64,000 bases of DNA from Mycolicibacterium xanthum (lineage in GTDB: Bacteria > Actinomycetota > Actinomycetes > Mycobacteriales > Mycobacteriaceae): NCBI RefSeq assembly GCF_019710635.1, contig NZ_JAIFZS010000011.1, forward strand, positions 245,931 through 309,930. The letters run 5' to 3'. Each line of letters opens with the position of its first letter. The stretch's first letter is position 1. Shown here piece after piece: positions 20,745 to 29,824 of this stretch. Both the position numbers and the translations under genes were made by a program. The notes under the pieces were generated by a model, which saw only the letters and a program-made list of their open reading frames with translations, made no database searches and was not told where the DNA came from.

Positions 20745-21379
20745 GCCATCCCGACCACGACCGTTCCGAAGAGCGCGGTGAGCACATCACCGTCACCGAC
20801 AAGCGCAGGATCGATCCGACCACCGGTCAGGTGCGCGACGTTCCTGGATCGTTCCCTCAGGGGTCGGTCCAGGAACCGCCCACCGTCTCCGAGGAATCGC
20901 AGGACCAGGCGGCCGAACTGATCGCCGACCTGAAGCGGGTGCAGGCCGACTTCGCGAACTACCGCAAGCGGTCCCTGCGCGATCAGCAGGTGGCCACCGA
21001 GCGGGCCAAGGCCCACGTGGTCACCCAGTTGCTGCCGGTGCTCGACGACCTCGACCGCGCCCGTGCGCACGGCGATCTGGAATCCGGACCGCTCAGAGCG
21101 GTTGCCGACAAGCTGATCTCCACCCTGGAAGGGTTGGGGCTGACCGGCTTCGGCGAGGAGGGTGAAGCGTTCGACCCCGGGCTGCACGAAGCCGTGCAGC
21201 ACGAGGGCGAGGGCACCCATCCGGTGGTCGGGACCGTCATGCGCAAGGGCTACAAGGTCGGCGAGCACGTCGTCCGCCACGCGATGGTGGGTGTCGTCGA
21301 CACCGTGCCCGATGCGTCCGGGCCCGACGCGACCGGTTCGGATGCCGGCGCTGCGGCGGAACAGCGCTCAGAATCGTAA
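20741..21379 (+). CDS. grpE: Nucleotide exchange factor GrpE
   Basis: A 212-residue co-chaperone that releases ADP from DnaK. The GTG start overlaps the dnaK stop by four bases (GTGA), so translation is coupled. A disordered acidic N-terminus is followed by the dimerising helix with [14 protein letters not shown] and the beta-domain with [13 protein letters not shown] and [20 protein letters not shown], the usual GrpE signature. The Ala/Asp-rich C-terminus is typical of mycobacterial forms. Confidence 0.98.
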
Positions 21380-21423
21380 GAATTGGACAGCGAACGACAG
21401 AGCAGGTGAGGAGGTGACCCGAT

Positions 21424-22605
21424 ATGGCCCAGCGTGAGTGGGTCGAGAAGGACTTCTACAAGGAGCTCGGCGTCGCCTCCGACGCCAGCCAGGACGAGAT
21501 CAAGCGGGCTGCCCGCAAGATCCTCGCCGAGAACCATCCCGACCGGAATCCGGGCAACTCGGCCGCCGAGGAGCGGTACAAGGCCGCATCCGAGGCCAAG
21601 GAGGTGCTCACCGATCCGGCGAAGCGCAAGGAGTACGACGAGACCCGCCGGCTGTTCGCGGGCGGCGGTTTCGGCCGTGGTCGCTTCAACGGTGGCGGCG
21701 GATTCGGCGGGTTCGGCCCCGGCGACGGTCAGGAGTTCAATCTCAACGATCTGTTCGACGCGGCTGGACAGGGCGGCGGCGCCAACATCGGTGACCTGTT
21801 CGGCGGGCTCTTCGGGCGCGGCGCACAGCAGCCGCGGCCGTCCCGCCCGCGTCGGGGCAACGACCTCGAGACCGAGACCGAGCTCAGTTTCCTGGAGGCC
21901 ACCAAGGGCGTGGCGATGCCGCTGCGGCTCACCAGCCCGGCCCCGTGCACCAACTGCCACGGCAGCGGTGCGCGGCCGGGCACCAGCCCGAAGGTGTGCC
22001 CGAGCTGTAACGGCGCCGGGGTCATCAGCCGCAATCAGGGCGCGTTCGGGTTCTCCGAGCCGTGCACCGAGTGTCGCGGCAGCGGATCGATCATCGAGAA
22101 TCCGTGCGACGAGTGCCGTGGAACCGGGGTCACCACCAGGACCCGCACGATCAACGTGCGGATCCCGCCGGGTGTGGAGGACGGGCAGCGGATCAGGCTG
22201 GCCGGCCAGGGTGAGGCCGGGCTGCGGGGCGCCCCGTCGGGCGACCTGTACGTCACGGTGCACGTCCGGCCGGACAAGGTGTTCGGCCGCAACGGTGACG
22301 ACCTCACCGTCAGCGTCCCGGTGAGTTTCCATGAGTTGGCCCTCGGGACAACGCTTTCCGTGCCGACCCTGGAAGGCAAGGTCGGCGTTCGGGTGCCCAA
22401 GGGTACGTCGGACGGGCGCATCCTGCGGGTGCGGGGCCGCGGCGTGCCGAAGCGGTCGGGCGGCAACGGTGATCTGCTGGTCACGGTGAAGGTGGCGGTG
22501 CCGCCGAACGTCGAAGGTGAGGCCGCCGAGGCGCTGGAGGCCTACGCCAAGGCCGAGCGTGCCAGTGGCTTCGACCCGAGGGCTGGATGGGCCGGTGCCC
22601 GATGA
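21424..22605 (+). CDS. dnaJ1: Hsp40 co-chaperone DnaJ (DnaJ1 type)
   Basis: A 393-residue class I J-protein. The J-domain has HPDRNP near residue 39. A Gly/Phe-rich segment follows at about 80-120. Four zinc-finger motifs are complete: [24 protein letters not shown] and CDECRGTG. C-terminal substrate-binding domains follow. GAGGAGGTGA lies about five bases upstream of ATG. It delivers substrates to DnaK and stimulates its ATPase. The stop overlaps the hspR start. Confidence 0.98.
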   Translation: MAQREWVEKDFYKELGVASDASQDEIKRAARKILAENHPDRNPGNSAAEERYKAASEAKEVLTDPAKRKEYDETRRLFAGGGFGRGRFNGGGGFGGFGPGDGQEFNLNDLFDAAGQGGGANIGDLFGGLFGRGAQQPRPSRPRRGNDLETETELSFLEATKGVAMPLRLTSPAPCTNCHGSGARPGTSPKVCPSCNGAGVISRNQGAFGFSEPCTECRGSGSIIENPCDECRGTGVTTRTRTINVRIPPGVEDGQRIRLAGQGEAGLRGAPSGDLYVTVHVRPDKVFGRNGDDLTVSVPVSFHELALGTTLSVPTLEGKVGVRVPKGTSDGRILRVRGRGVPKRSGGNGDLLVTVKVAVPPNVEGEAAEALEAYAKAERASGFDPRAGWAGAR

Positions 22606-22976
22606 GCATCGGTCGCAAGGACCCCAATGAACATGCCAGGACGTTCCTGATCTCGGTGGCGGCCGAGCTGGCCGGTATGCACGCGCAGACGCTGCGTACC
22701 TACGACCGGCTCGGCCTGGTCACCCCGCAGCGGAGTTCCGGTGGGGGACGTCGATATTCGCAGCGCGACGTGGACCTGCTGCGCGAGGTGCAACGGCTCT
22801 CGCAGGACGAGGGCGTCAACCTGGCGGGCATCAAGCGCATCATCGAGCTGACCAATCAGGTCGAGGCGCTGCAGTCGCGGCTGCGTGAGCTCAGCGACGA
22901 GGTCGAGCGCCTCCGGGTTCAGCCCAGGCCGAAGAGCACCGCGCTGGTGGTCTGGCAGCCGCGCAACCAGCGTTGA
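22602..22976 (+). CDS. hspR: MerR-family heat-shock repressor HspR
   Basis: A 124-residue regulator. The ATG at 22602 overlaps the dnaJ stop (ATGA), favouring it over an upstream in-frame codon. The MerR-type winged helix is clear: [20 protein letters not shown], then [18 protein letters not shown], then a short coiled-coil. HspR represses by binding HAIR sequences, with DnaK as co-repressor in actinobacteria. Candidate targets in this window are the two sites before dnaK and one before clpB. Confidence 0.96.
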   Translation: MSIGRKDPNEHARTFLISVAAELAGMHAQTLRTYDRLGLVTPQRSSGGGRRYSQRDVDLLREVQRLSQDEGVNLAGIKRIIELTNQVEALQSRLRELSDEVERLRVQPRPKSTALVVWQPRNQR

Positions 22977-22982
22977 CAGTTC

Positions 22983-23045
22983 TGCCGAAATGGCATTCCA
23001 GCAGGCCCCTTCTCGAAGTTTGCCTGCCGGAATGCCATTTCGGCA
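22983..23045. repeat. Dispersed hairpin element, copy 1
   Basis: Two 23-base arms (22983-23005 and 23023-23045) pair with one mismatch around a 17-base loop. Arms contain CCGAAATGGCATTCC. It lies between the converging hspR and aldose epimerase genes and could end transcription both ways. In reverse orientation the loop reads AAACTTCGAG, resembling AAAGTGCGAG in the other copies. Confidence 0.85.
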
Positions 23046-23048
23046 TTT

Positions 23049-23951
23049 CTAGGCGACCACGATCCGGAACTGCGCGGTGGCAGACTCCCCGGGCTGAACC
23101 TCGTGGTATCCACCGAGGCGCAGCGCATCGGTCGGTGCGGCCATCGGTTCGAAGCACACGACGTCGTCGTTGCCGGGTGCGAACACCTGCGCGGCGGTGT
23201 AGCCGCTGTCGAAGTGCACCTCGATACGGCGGTCGCCGCCCGACAGCGCGAACACCGACCCCGGTGCGACCTCGTCGAAGCCGTCGTCGATGGCGTTCAG
23301 GCCGAGCACCTCCGAGCCCGCCGGACGCGCTTCGGCGGCGCCGGTCGGAATGCCCCAGGCGTTCACCGGCCGGTACCGCATCGCCGGGGTCTCGATCCGC
23401 CATTCCGCGCGCGGCACGCCGGGCAGTTGCAGGTACGGGTGGAACCCGAAACACATCGGCACCCGGGATCCGGTGGTCGCGGTGACCGTCGTCTTCACCG
23501 TCAGCGTGCGGTCGAGCAGCGTGATGTCCAGGGTCAGCAGGTGCGGGAACGGGAACGCCGCCAGCAGCCCGGGCCGGGCGGCGAAGTCCAGTTCGGCCGT
23601 CAGCTGCGACTCCAGCGCCGCGGTGACGTGCCAGTCCCGGTAGGCGGCCAGGGTGCCGTGGATCGGGACGCCGTGCTCGTCGGTGCGCACGCCGCCGGTG
23701 CCCGGTGTCAACGTCACGACGGCGCCGTCGACGCCGTAGCCGTTGCTGCTCAGCCGGTTCGCCCACGGGTAGAGGATCGGGATCCCCATGGTCTTGTGGT
23801 TGGACACGTAGGCCTGCAGTCCGCGGCGCTGTCCCAACAGCTCCGCCCCGCCGTCGGACAACGACGTGGCGATCATTCCGGCGTCGGGTACGTAGGTGGC
23901 GGTCAGCGCCGACGACGGGTCGCGCAGCGTGACGGTTTCGAACTCGGCCAT
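23049..23951 (-). CDS. Aldose 1-epimerase (mutarotase) family protein
   Basis: A 300-residue galactose-mutarotase-fold protein. The visible family marks are NRLSSNGY with an Arg near residue 65, the His in GVPIHGTLAAYRDWHV near residue 95, FGFHPYLQLPG near residue 165, and the final EPMAAPTDAL near residue 275. Start ATG at 23951 gives the compact family length; a longer frame exists to 24020 but lacks support. Likely interconverts sugar anomers or modifies a hexose-6-phosphate-like substrate. It converges on hspR with hairpin copy 1 between. Confidence 0.85.
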   Translation of the reverse strand: MAEFETVTLRDPSSALTATYVPDAGMIATSLSDGGAELLGQRRGLQAYVSNHKTMGIPILYPWANRLSSNGYGVDGAVVTLTPGTGGVRTDEHGVPIHGTLAAYRDWHVTAALESQLTAELDFAARPGLLAAFPFPHLLTLDITLLDRTLTVKTTVTATTGSRVPMCFGFHPYLQLPGVPRAEWRIETPAMRYRPVNAWGIPTGAAEARPAGSEVLGLNAIDDGFDEVAPGSVFALSGGDRRIEVHFDSGYTAAQVFAPGNDDVVCFEPMAAPTDALRLGGYHEVQPGESATAQFRIVVA

Positions 23952-23976
23952 GGCTTTCGATCCTGCCACGGCGGCA

Positions 23977-25152
23977 TCAGCTCGCCAGCGGATCGTGCTG
24001 AATTCTTTCAGCGGGCGCACCTTTGGCGATCAGCGCGGCCTTGGTGGCCGTGACCATGGCAGGCCCTCCGCACACCAGGATCTGGCGGTCGCCCCAGCTG
24101 CCGTAGCGCGTCACGACCTCGGCCAGCGTGCCGGTCTGGCGGACGTGCAGCCCGCGCGGCGGCCTGACGTCGGGGTAGTCGGTGGCCCACGGCGGGTCGA
24201 AGGCCAGTTCGGAGACCGGCGTGACCGACAGCCACGGGTTCGTCGACGCGATCTCCCACAGGGTGCGCAGATCGTAGAGCTCACAGGGGTGCTTGGCGCC
24301 GAAGAACAGATGCACGCGTGGGTTCTCGCCGAACCGCGCGAGATCCATGATCAGCGCGCGCAGCGGGGCCAGCCCGGTGCCGCCCGCGATCATCAGGACG
24401 TCGCCGTCGTCGCGGTCGATGTGCATCGCCCCGTGCGGGTTGGACAACCGCCAGCGATCGCCGGGACGGGCTTCGCCGACGATCGCCGTGCTGACCATGC
24501 CGCCCGGCACCGACCGGATGTGGAACTCGACGTAGCCGTGCGGATCGGGCGGGATCGCCGGGCTCAGGTAGCGCCAGCGCAGCGGCCACTGCGGTATCTG
24601 CACGGGGACGTACTGACCGGGCAGGTAGGCCAGGGGGTGGTCCATCTTCAGCCGGACGATCGACACATCGCGGGTGGGACGAAGGTGCTCGAGCACCGTG
24701 CCGTCGCTGAACGGGGGACTCGTCTCCGCGTCGGCGGCACCGCTCATCACGCCGACCACGAGCGTTACGACGTCGTTGACGGCCTCCGAGAGCCGGTCGT
24801 CCCAGCGATCGGCGAGGTGGTCGCGCAGGGTGCCCACCAACGCCTGCTGCAGGGCGGCGTAGTGCTGCTGGGTGACGCCGTACTTGCGGTGGTCACGACC
24901 GAGTTGGGCGAGGAACGCGACCGGCTCCTCGGCGCGCTGGGCGATGAGCTGATCACACAGCCAGCACAGCGCCTGCGCGAAGACGTCGCGCTGCATCTGC
25001 ATGTCCGGCGGGAACAGGTCGCGCGCCGACAGGTCGGTGGCGAACCACCGCGTGTAGAAGTCACGGACCAGTGCCTGTGACGTCCCGGACTCACCCGCGG
25101 GATCGACGGCGTCCCGCAGGACGCGCATCATCGCCCGGTCTTCGAGTCCCAC
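23977..25152 (-). CDS. Globin-FAD/NAD reductase fusion (flavohemoglobin-like, Rv0385 type)
   Basis: A 391-residue protein. Residues about 10-130 form a globin-like domain with a probable proximal His in LGRDHRKYGVT. The rest is a ferredoxin-reductase module: FAD motif WRYLSPAIPP, NAD motif IAGGTGLAPLRALI and C-terminal CGGPAMV. This order matches nitric-oxide dioxygenase flavohemoglobins, though the globin half is divergent. Start GTG at 25152 gives GLEDRAMMRVL; the frame stays open to 26202 but that part overlaps the neighbour gene and looks non-coding. Known Mtb counterpart lies next to clpB. Possible role: NO or oxygen handling under stress. Confidence 0.87.
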   Translation of the reverse strand: MGLEDRAMMRVLRDAVDPAGESGTSQALVRDFYTRWFATDLSARDLFPPDMQMQRDVFAQALCWLCDQLIAQRAEEPVAFLAQLGRDHRKYGVTQQHYAALQQALVGTLRDHLADRWDDRLSEAVNDVVTLVVGVMSGAADAETSPPFSDGTVLEHLRPTRDVSIVRLKMDHPLAYLPGQYVPVQIPQWPLRWRYLSPAIPPDPHGYVEFHIRSVPGGMVSTAIVGEARPGDRWRLSNPHGAMHIDRDDGDVLMIAGGTGLAPLRALIMDLARFGENPRVHLFFGAKHPCELYDLRTLWEIASTNPWLSVTPVSELAFDPPWATDYPDVRPPRGLHVRQTGTLAEVVTRYGSWGDRQILVCGGPAMVTATKAALIAKGAPAERIQHDPLAS

Positions 25153-25163
25153 GCCGCACGATC

Positions 25164-26183
25164 CTAGGTCACCTGACGCACTGGGCCGCGGCGCTGCGCG
25201 GCGCCGATGATCAGGGCGGCACCGGCGAACGCCCAGCACAGCAGCACCACGATCGCGGTTCCCGCGCCGGCGCCGTCGAAGTACGCAGTCGACCGCAGCA
25301 GGGTGGCCGTGGCGCCCTGGGGCAGCAACTGGCCGGCGGCGCCCCAGCCCGCGGGCAGCAGCTCGGGCGCACTGGCCAGCCCGGACAGCGGGTTGCCCAC
25401 CAGCAGCGCCAGCATCCCGCCGATCGCGAGCCCGGCCCTGCCGAAGACCGCGCCCAACCCGAGGATGAACAACAGTGCGGCGGCCACCCCGAGGGTCAGG
25501 CCCGCGGCGATGCCCCAGAAGTTGTGCTGCACCGAGCCGAACACGTAGCGCAGCAACACGGCGATCGTGACGCCGCAGAGCGCGGCCGAGCCGAGGGCGG
25601 CGGCGAACCGGGTCCAGTGCTGCCGCGGCAGCAGCAGGACCAGCGCGATCGCGGGCAGCAGTCCCGCCAGCGTGAGCGGAAGCGCGGACGCCGCCAGGCC
25701 GGCGCCGCGGGGATCGCGTGCCGTCGGTGGCGCCAGGTCCTCGGTGTGCACGGCCATGCCGGTCGTCGCGCCGATCTGGTCGCCGAGTTGGGTCAACAGC
25801 TGTGCCACCGCCGGGCCGGCGCCCGTGGCGATGAGCAACGAGGCCTCTTGGCCCGGCCGGTCGGGCAGCACCAAACCGCCGTATACGTCGCGATCGGCGA
25901 CGGCCCGCGCGAGGGCGGACCGGCTCGGGTAGTAGGTCACCGCGAACGCGCCCGGGGCGTGCCGATCGAGCGTCTGTGCGATCTGTCCACCGGCGGCCTG
26001 GGGTTCGGCCGCTCCGATCGGCACGTCGTGTGGGCCGGATCGGGTCGCCGGGAGCGCGAAGGCGATCGCCACGATCGCCAGCACCGCGGTGATGGCGACG
26101 ACGAGGCCCGCGGCGCGGGCCGCGGCGGGTGGTTCGTGGGCCGGATCGGCCTGCCGGGTGTGTCTCGGGCTGGTCGTGGTCAC
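25164..26183 (-). CDS. ABC-2/YhgE-like integral membrane protein under TetR control
   Basis: A 339-residue membrane protein with one helix near residues 28-46, an exported domain of about 120 residues, and four to five helices clustered in the C-terminal half. This one-plus-many layout resembles ABC-2-type permeases and YhgE/Pip-like proteins, but there is no ATPase gene beside it. It is divergent from a TetR gene across 102 bases with two related candidate operators. Most likely a small-molecule or lipid export component; substrate unknown. Confidence 0.7.
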   Translation of the reverse strand: MTTTSPRHTRQADPAHEPPAAARAAGLVVAITAVLAIVAIAFALPATRSGPHDVPIGAAEPQAAGGQIAQTLDRHAPGAFAVTYYPSRSALARAVADRDVYGGLVLPDRPGQEASLLIATGAGPAVAQLLTQLGDQIGATTGMAVHTEDLAPPTARDPRGAGLAASALPLTLAGLLPAIALVLLLPRQHWTRFAAALGSAALCGVTIAVLLRYVFGSVQHNFWGIAAGLTLGVAAALLFILGLGAVFGRAGLAIGGMLALLVGNPLSGLASAPELLPAGWGAAGQLLPQGATATLLRSTAYFDGAGAGTAIVVLLCWAFAGAALIIGAAQRRGPVRQVT

Positions 26184-26200
26184 GGCGCGGTCCCCTTTTC

Positions 26201-26268
26201 ATCGATTGTTGAATTTTATCCCTGGCCGAGCGTAGGCCTTCGCGGACAATTTTTCAACAGTCATTGAA
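26201..26268. promoter_or_regulatory. Candidate TetR operators between membrane protein and tetR
   Basis: The sequence TTCAACARTCR(A/T)T occurs twice in opposite orientation: on the minus strand at 26201-26213 and on the plus strand at 26254-26265. The second is part of TTTCAA-N6-TTGAAA at 26253-26270 (outermost pair approximate). Position across the divergent promoters suits autorepression by the adjacent TetR. Confidence 0.5.
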
Positions 26269-26285
26269 ATGCTACCGTCGAGGGC

Positions 26286-26933
26286 ATGTCAGCAGCTGCG
26301 AAGTCGGTGCGGCGCCGGGGGCGACGGCAGGGCGAGCCGGTATCGCGGGAGGCGGTGCTCGCGGCGGCCAAGGAACGGTTCGCCCGCGACGGCTACGACA
26401 AGACCACGCTGCGCGCGGTGGCCGAGGACGCCCGGGTCGACGCATCGATGGTGCTCTACCTGTTCGGCTCCAAACAGGAGCTGTTCCGCGAGTCGCTGCG
26501 GCTGATCATCGATCCGGGTGTCCTGGTCGCCGCCCTGGCCGGCGACGATGCGACCGGCGAGCCCGACATCGGAACCCGGATGGTGCGGACCTATCTGACT
26601 GTCTGGGAGGCACCCGAGAGCGCCGTGAGCATGCGCGCGATGCTGGCGTCGGCGACGTCGAACCCGGATGCCCAGGCGGCGTTCCGCGCGTTCATGCAGA
26701 ACTACGTGCTGGCCGCGGTATCGGGCGTGATCGGCGGTGGGGACGAGGCCCGGCTGCGGGCGACGCTGGCGGCGAGCAGCCTGGTGGGCACCGCGATGCT
26801 GCGCTACCTGATGGCGGTCGGCCCGCTCGCCGAGTTGCCGACCGAGGACGTCGTGCGCTTGGTGGCCCCGACCGTGACGCGCTACCTCACCGCCGGTGCC
26901 GACGAACTCGGCCTGCCCGACGGGTACCGCTAG
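26286..26933 (+). CDS. TetR-family transcriptional regulator
   Basis: A 215-residue regulator. The HTH is EAVLAAAKERFARDGYDKTT with LRAVAEDARVDASMVLYLFG, residues about 20-65. The C-terminal ligand domain has a Leu/Ala-rich helical pattern. Basic N-terminus RRRGRRQ. It is divergent from the membrane-protein gene and probably represses it. Its stop overlaps the opposing Sap-type gene by four bases (CTAG). Confidence 0.92.
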   Translation: MSAAAKSVRRRGRRQGEPVSREAVLAAAKERFARDGYDKTTLRAVAEDARVDASMVLYLFGSKQELFRESLRLIIDPGVLVAALAGDDATGEPDIGTRMVRTYLTVWEAPESAVSMRAMLASATSNPDAQAAFRAFMQNYVLAAVSGVIGGGDEARLRATLAASSLVGTAMLRYLMAVGPLAELPTEDVVRLVAPTVTRYLTAGADELGLPDGYR

Positions 26934-27601
26934 AGCCCGTGCACGCCCTTGTAGAGCACCAGTAGGCCGATCACCACCAGGATCACCGCGACCAGAGTCG
27001 CGTGCTGGCGTTCCAGCCATTCCTTCAGGCGCGCCAGCGCGGGATCCAGCCGCCCGCCGGAGAACACGTAGCCGAGGATGGGCAGCGCGACCGTCGAGGC
27101 GGCGATCAGCACGTACCAGATCTCGGCGACCCAGGCCCCGGCCGGCTTGAGGCCGGCCGACCCGATCGCCAAACCGGCTGCCGCGCAGATGAACAGCACC
27201 TTTGGGTTGACCACCGTCAGCACCACCGCCGTGCCGGCGGCCCTGGCCGGGGTGAGGCTGCTCATCTTCGTCATCCACCCGGGCATGTGCTCGGATTGCG
27301 TGCGGGTGAACCACCGGTAGACGCCGAACGCGATCAGCGCCACGCCGATGACGATGCGCAGCCACGACGCCCATCCCGGCGGCTTGCTGCCCAGCCCGCC
27401 CAGCAGATTCGACACCTCCACGAAGATCGCGGTCAGCGCGGTCAGGCCCATCAGCCAGCCGGCCAGGAACGCCAGCGCGGTGGGTCTGGGCCGGGGGGTG
27501 TGCAGGACCAGCACCGCGGGAATGATCGTCAGGGGTGAGAGTGCGACCACCAGGGCGAGTGGAATCAGCTCGGTGAGAATCGATCCCCAAATCGGCGACA
27601 C
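26930..27601 (-). CDS. Second Sap/GAP-family membrane protein
   Basis: A 223-residue protein with six predicted helices. The N-terminus ALVVALSPLTIIPAVLVLHT and VLTVVNPKVLFICAA are family-type signatures of the Sap (SfLAP) / GAP group, also reminiscent of LysE-like exporters. It is not next to PKS genes here, unlike the copy at 12.2 kb, so it may serve another lipid or another export function. Converges on tetR with a four-base overlap. Confidence 0.8.
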   Translation of the reverse strand: MSPIWGSILTELIPLALVVALSPLTIIPAVLVLHTPRPRPTALAFLAGWLMGLTALTAIFVEVSNLLGGLGSKPPGWASWLRIVIGVALIAFGVYRWFTRTQSEHMPGWMTKMSSLTPARAAGTAVVLTVVNPKVLFICAAAGLAIGSAGLKPAGAWVAEIWYVLIAASTVALPILGYVFSGGRLDPALARLKEWLERQHATLVAVILVVIGLLVLYKGVHGL

Positions 27602-27682
27602 CGGGAAAACCTAGCAAGGCGGCCGCACCGCTGCTGAAGATCAAGCGACGCGAGCCCCTCCCTCGTTGGCTATCGTCTCGGC

Positions 27683-29098
27683 ATGACCGAGGTGCATCTG
27701 GGGCAGGTGTTCCACGTCGCGGGGCGCCCGACCGTGACCGAAGCGGCGGCCGCGCTGGTGGCGGTGCCGGACGGAGCGCTGGTGATCGGAGACGACGGCC
27801 GGATCGTGTACTGCGGCGAGCGTTCGGCGCTGCCCGCCGAATTCGCCTCGGCGCCGGTGCACGATCACCGGCCCGCATTTCTGCTGCCGGGGTTCGTCGA
27901 CACCCACATCCACTTCCCGCAGACCTACGCCGGTGACTCCTACGGTGGCGGGCAGCTGCTGGAATGGCTCGAGCAGTGCATCTTCCCGTCCGAATCCCGG
28001 CTGGCCGACCCCGAATTCGCGCAGCGCGCCGCGGTCGAGTTCTGCGACCGGCGCATCGCGGCGGGCACCACCGCGGCGATGGTCTTCGGCTCGGCGTTCC
28101 CGCACGCCCAGGATGTGCTGTTCGGCGAGAGCCGGCGGCGCGGGCTGCGGATGGTCAGCGGGCGCGCCATCCAGACCGTCGGGCCCGCCAGTGCCGCGGC
28201 GTTGCTCACCTCCGAGCAGGACGCGCTGAGACTGACCCTCGAGGAGATCGAGACCTGGCACGCCGCCGATACCGGTGACGTGGCGACCGCGCTGCTGCAC
28301 GTCGCGATCGTGCCGCGGTTCTCGCTGTCGGTGACCACGGAGACGCTCAGCGCCCTGGGCGAACTCTACGATTCGGTGCGCGATCGGGGTGTCTATGTGC
28401 ACACCCACCTCAACGAGAACAACCGGCCGGGCACCGGCGAGGTCGACAGCGTCAAGCAGGCCTTCCGGGTCGACACCTACCTGGACACCTACGACGGCAA
28501 GTTCCTGCCCGGTTCCTCGGTGGGCGGCAAGAGCCTGCTGGGCCGGCGGACCATCCTGGCGCACTGCGTGCACTGCGAGGACGCCGAACTGGAGCGGATG
28601 GCCGAGACCGGAACGTCGATCGCGCACTGTCCGGTCTCCCAGCTGTTCCTGGGTTCGGGGACGATGCCGTGGAAGCGAACCGTGGCCTCGGGGGTCAACG
28701 TCGCGGCCGGCACCGACTTCGGCGGCGGCGACGAATGGCTGATCTCGCGGGTGCTCGGCGACGCCTTCAAGGTGCACATCAACGAACCCGGCGAGGACGG
28801 TGTCTCCATGCATCCCGCCGAGATGCTCTTCACCGGAACGTTGGCCGGCGCGCGGGCCCTGGACATGGAGGACCGGTTCGGCAACTTCGACGTCGGCAAG
28901 GAAGCCGACTTCCTGGTCATCGATCCGGCGGGCACGCCGGCGCTGGCCGGGATGATCGATCACGGTGTGCGCTCCGCAGACACCGGGATGGCTTTCGAGC
29001 AAACACTTTTCGCGCTGCTGATGGGTATGCGCGAGCCGTCGGTCGCGCAGGTGTACGTGCGGGGTCGCCGGATCGACGGAAACTCGAACGGCAGATGA
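27683..29098 (+). CDS. guaD: Guanine deaminase (amidohydrolase)
   Basis: A 471-residue metal-dependent hydrolase converting guanine to xanthine and ammonia. Metal and substrate motifs are in the expected order: PGFVDTHIHFPQ near residue 75, VHTHLNEN near residue 240, LAHCVHC near residue 293, and GTDFGGG with the catalytic Asp near residue 350. Length fits the guanine-deaminase clade of amidohydrolases rather than cytosine or adenosine deaminase. The following ABM-like gene overlaps by four bases (ATGA), so the two are coupled. Confidence 0.9.
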   Translation: MTEVHLGQVFHVAGRPTVTEAAAALVAVPDGALVIGDDGRIVYCGERSALPAEFASAPVHDHRPAFLLPGFVDTHIHFPQTYAGDSYGGGQLLEWLEQCIFPSESRLADPEFAQRAAVEFCDRRIAAGTTAAMVFGSAFPHAQDVLFGESRRRGLRMVSGRAIQTVGPASAAALLTSEQDALRLTLEEIETWHAADTGDVATALLHVAIVPRFSLSVTTETLSALGELYDSVRDRGVYVHTHLNENNRPGTGEVDSVKQAFRVDTYLDTYDGKFLPGSSVGGKSLLGRRTILAHCVHCEDAELERMAETGTSIAHCPVSQLFLGSGTMPWKRTVASGVNVAAGTDFGGGDEWLISRVLGDAFKVHINEPGEDGVSMHPAEMLFTGTLAGARALDMEDRFGNFDVGKEADFLVIDPAGTPALAGMIDHGVRSADTGMAFEQTLFALLMGMREPSVAQVYVRGRRIDGNSNGR

Positions 29099-29643
29099 CG
29101 CCGGCGACGGCGGTCACGTACATCCACCGGTCCGCCGACGTCGCCGGTTTCCGGTCCTGGGCGCGCGACATGCCGGCCTGCGCCGCCGGTGCCGACGGTC
29201 ACCTGTCCGGGCGGGTGGCCGCCTGTGACGACCCGCGGCCGGATTGGGCTGTCGCGGTGGAATTCTGCGACGAGGACCGGCTCACCGCCTGGCTCGACCT
29301 GCCGACGCGCGCGACCGTGCTGGACACCGGGCAGTTCAACGGGTTCTGTTGCAGTGCAACCGATCTGGTGATCGGTACGGACGGAACCGCACCGCCGGGG
29401 GTGGGTGTGTTCCGGCACGCGGTTGCCGAGGGCAGGGACGCCGACTTCCGGAACATGCAGGTGCAGCTGGCAACGGCCGCGGCGAACCTGCCCGGCTACC
29501 TCGGCACGGCGCTGGTTCCCGCGGACCGGAACGGCGAGTGGATGTCGATCGTGCGTTTCCGGACCGGAGCGCAGCTCACCGAGTGGATGCGCTCGGCCGA
29601 ACGCACGGCCGTCCTGTCCGGGTTGCGCTCGACGCTGGCGTGA
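29095..29643 (+). CDS. Antibiotic-biosynthesis-monooxygenase-like (ABM) two-repeat protein
   Basis: A 182-residue protein of two similar ~90-residue halves. The second half has FRHAVAEGRDADFRNMQVQL and PGYLGTALVPADRNGEW, typical of dimeric ferredoxin-like ABM proteins. The first half has the same layout in a more divergent form. ATG overlaps the guanine deaminase stop. Longer relatives end in a membrane segment; here the frame stops and a tiny hydrophobic frame follows at once. Enzymatic role unknown; the link to purine catabolism is positional only. Confidence 0.7.
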   Translation: MTPATAVTYIHRSADVAGFRSWARDMPACAAGADGHLSGRVAACDDPRPDWAVAVEFCDEDRLTAWLDLPTRATVLDTGQFNGFCCSATDLVIGTDGTAPPGVGVFRHAVAEGRDADFRNMQVQLATAAANLPGYLGTALVPADRNGEWMSIVRFRTGAQLTEWMRSAERTAVLSGLRSTLA

Positions 29644-29735
29644 CGGGCGCGCTGGCCGTCGTGCTGCTCGACGCGGTGACCCTCACGCTGTTCGCGACCG
29701 TGCACCAGTTGCAGTTCTGGGACTACCTCGACTGA
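29640..29735 (+). CDS. Possible 31-residue membrane peptide
   Basis: A GTG at 29640 overlaps the ABM-like stop (GTGA) and opens 31 codons ending at TGA 29733-29735. The peptide has one hydrophobic stretch, GALAVVLLDAVTLTLFATV, then HQLQFWDYLD. Coupling and hydrophobicity favour translation. It could also be the leftover of a membrane tail once fused to the ABM protein. No homologue recognised. Confidence 0.35.
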   Translation: MTGALAVVLLDAVTLTLFATVHQLQFWDYLD

Positions 29736-29824
29736 GGGCCGACCGAGGCAGATCCGTGGCCTGGTGTTCGTGGCCTGCTCATCGCCAGGACACCTGGACC
29801 CGCCACCGTGGTCGGGTGGACCAC

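Noticed and set aside
25153..26202. Upstream extension of the globin-reductase gene
   Set aside because: Arg/Gly/Pro-rich translation that is a shifted reading of the permease gene on the same strand; start set at GTG 25152.
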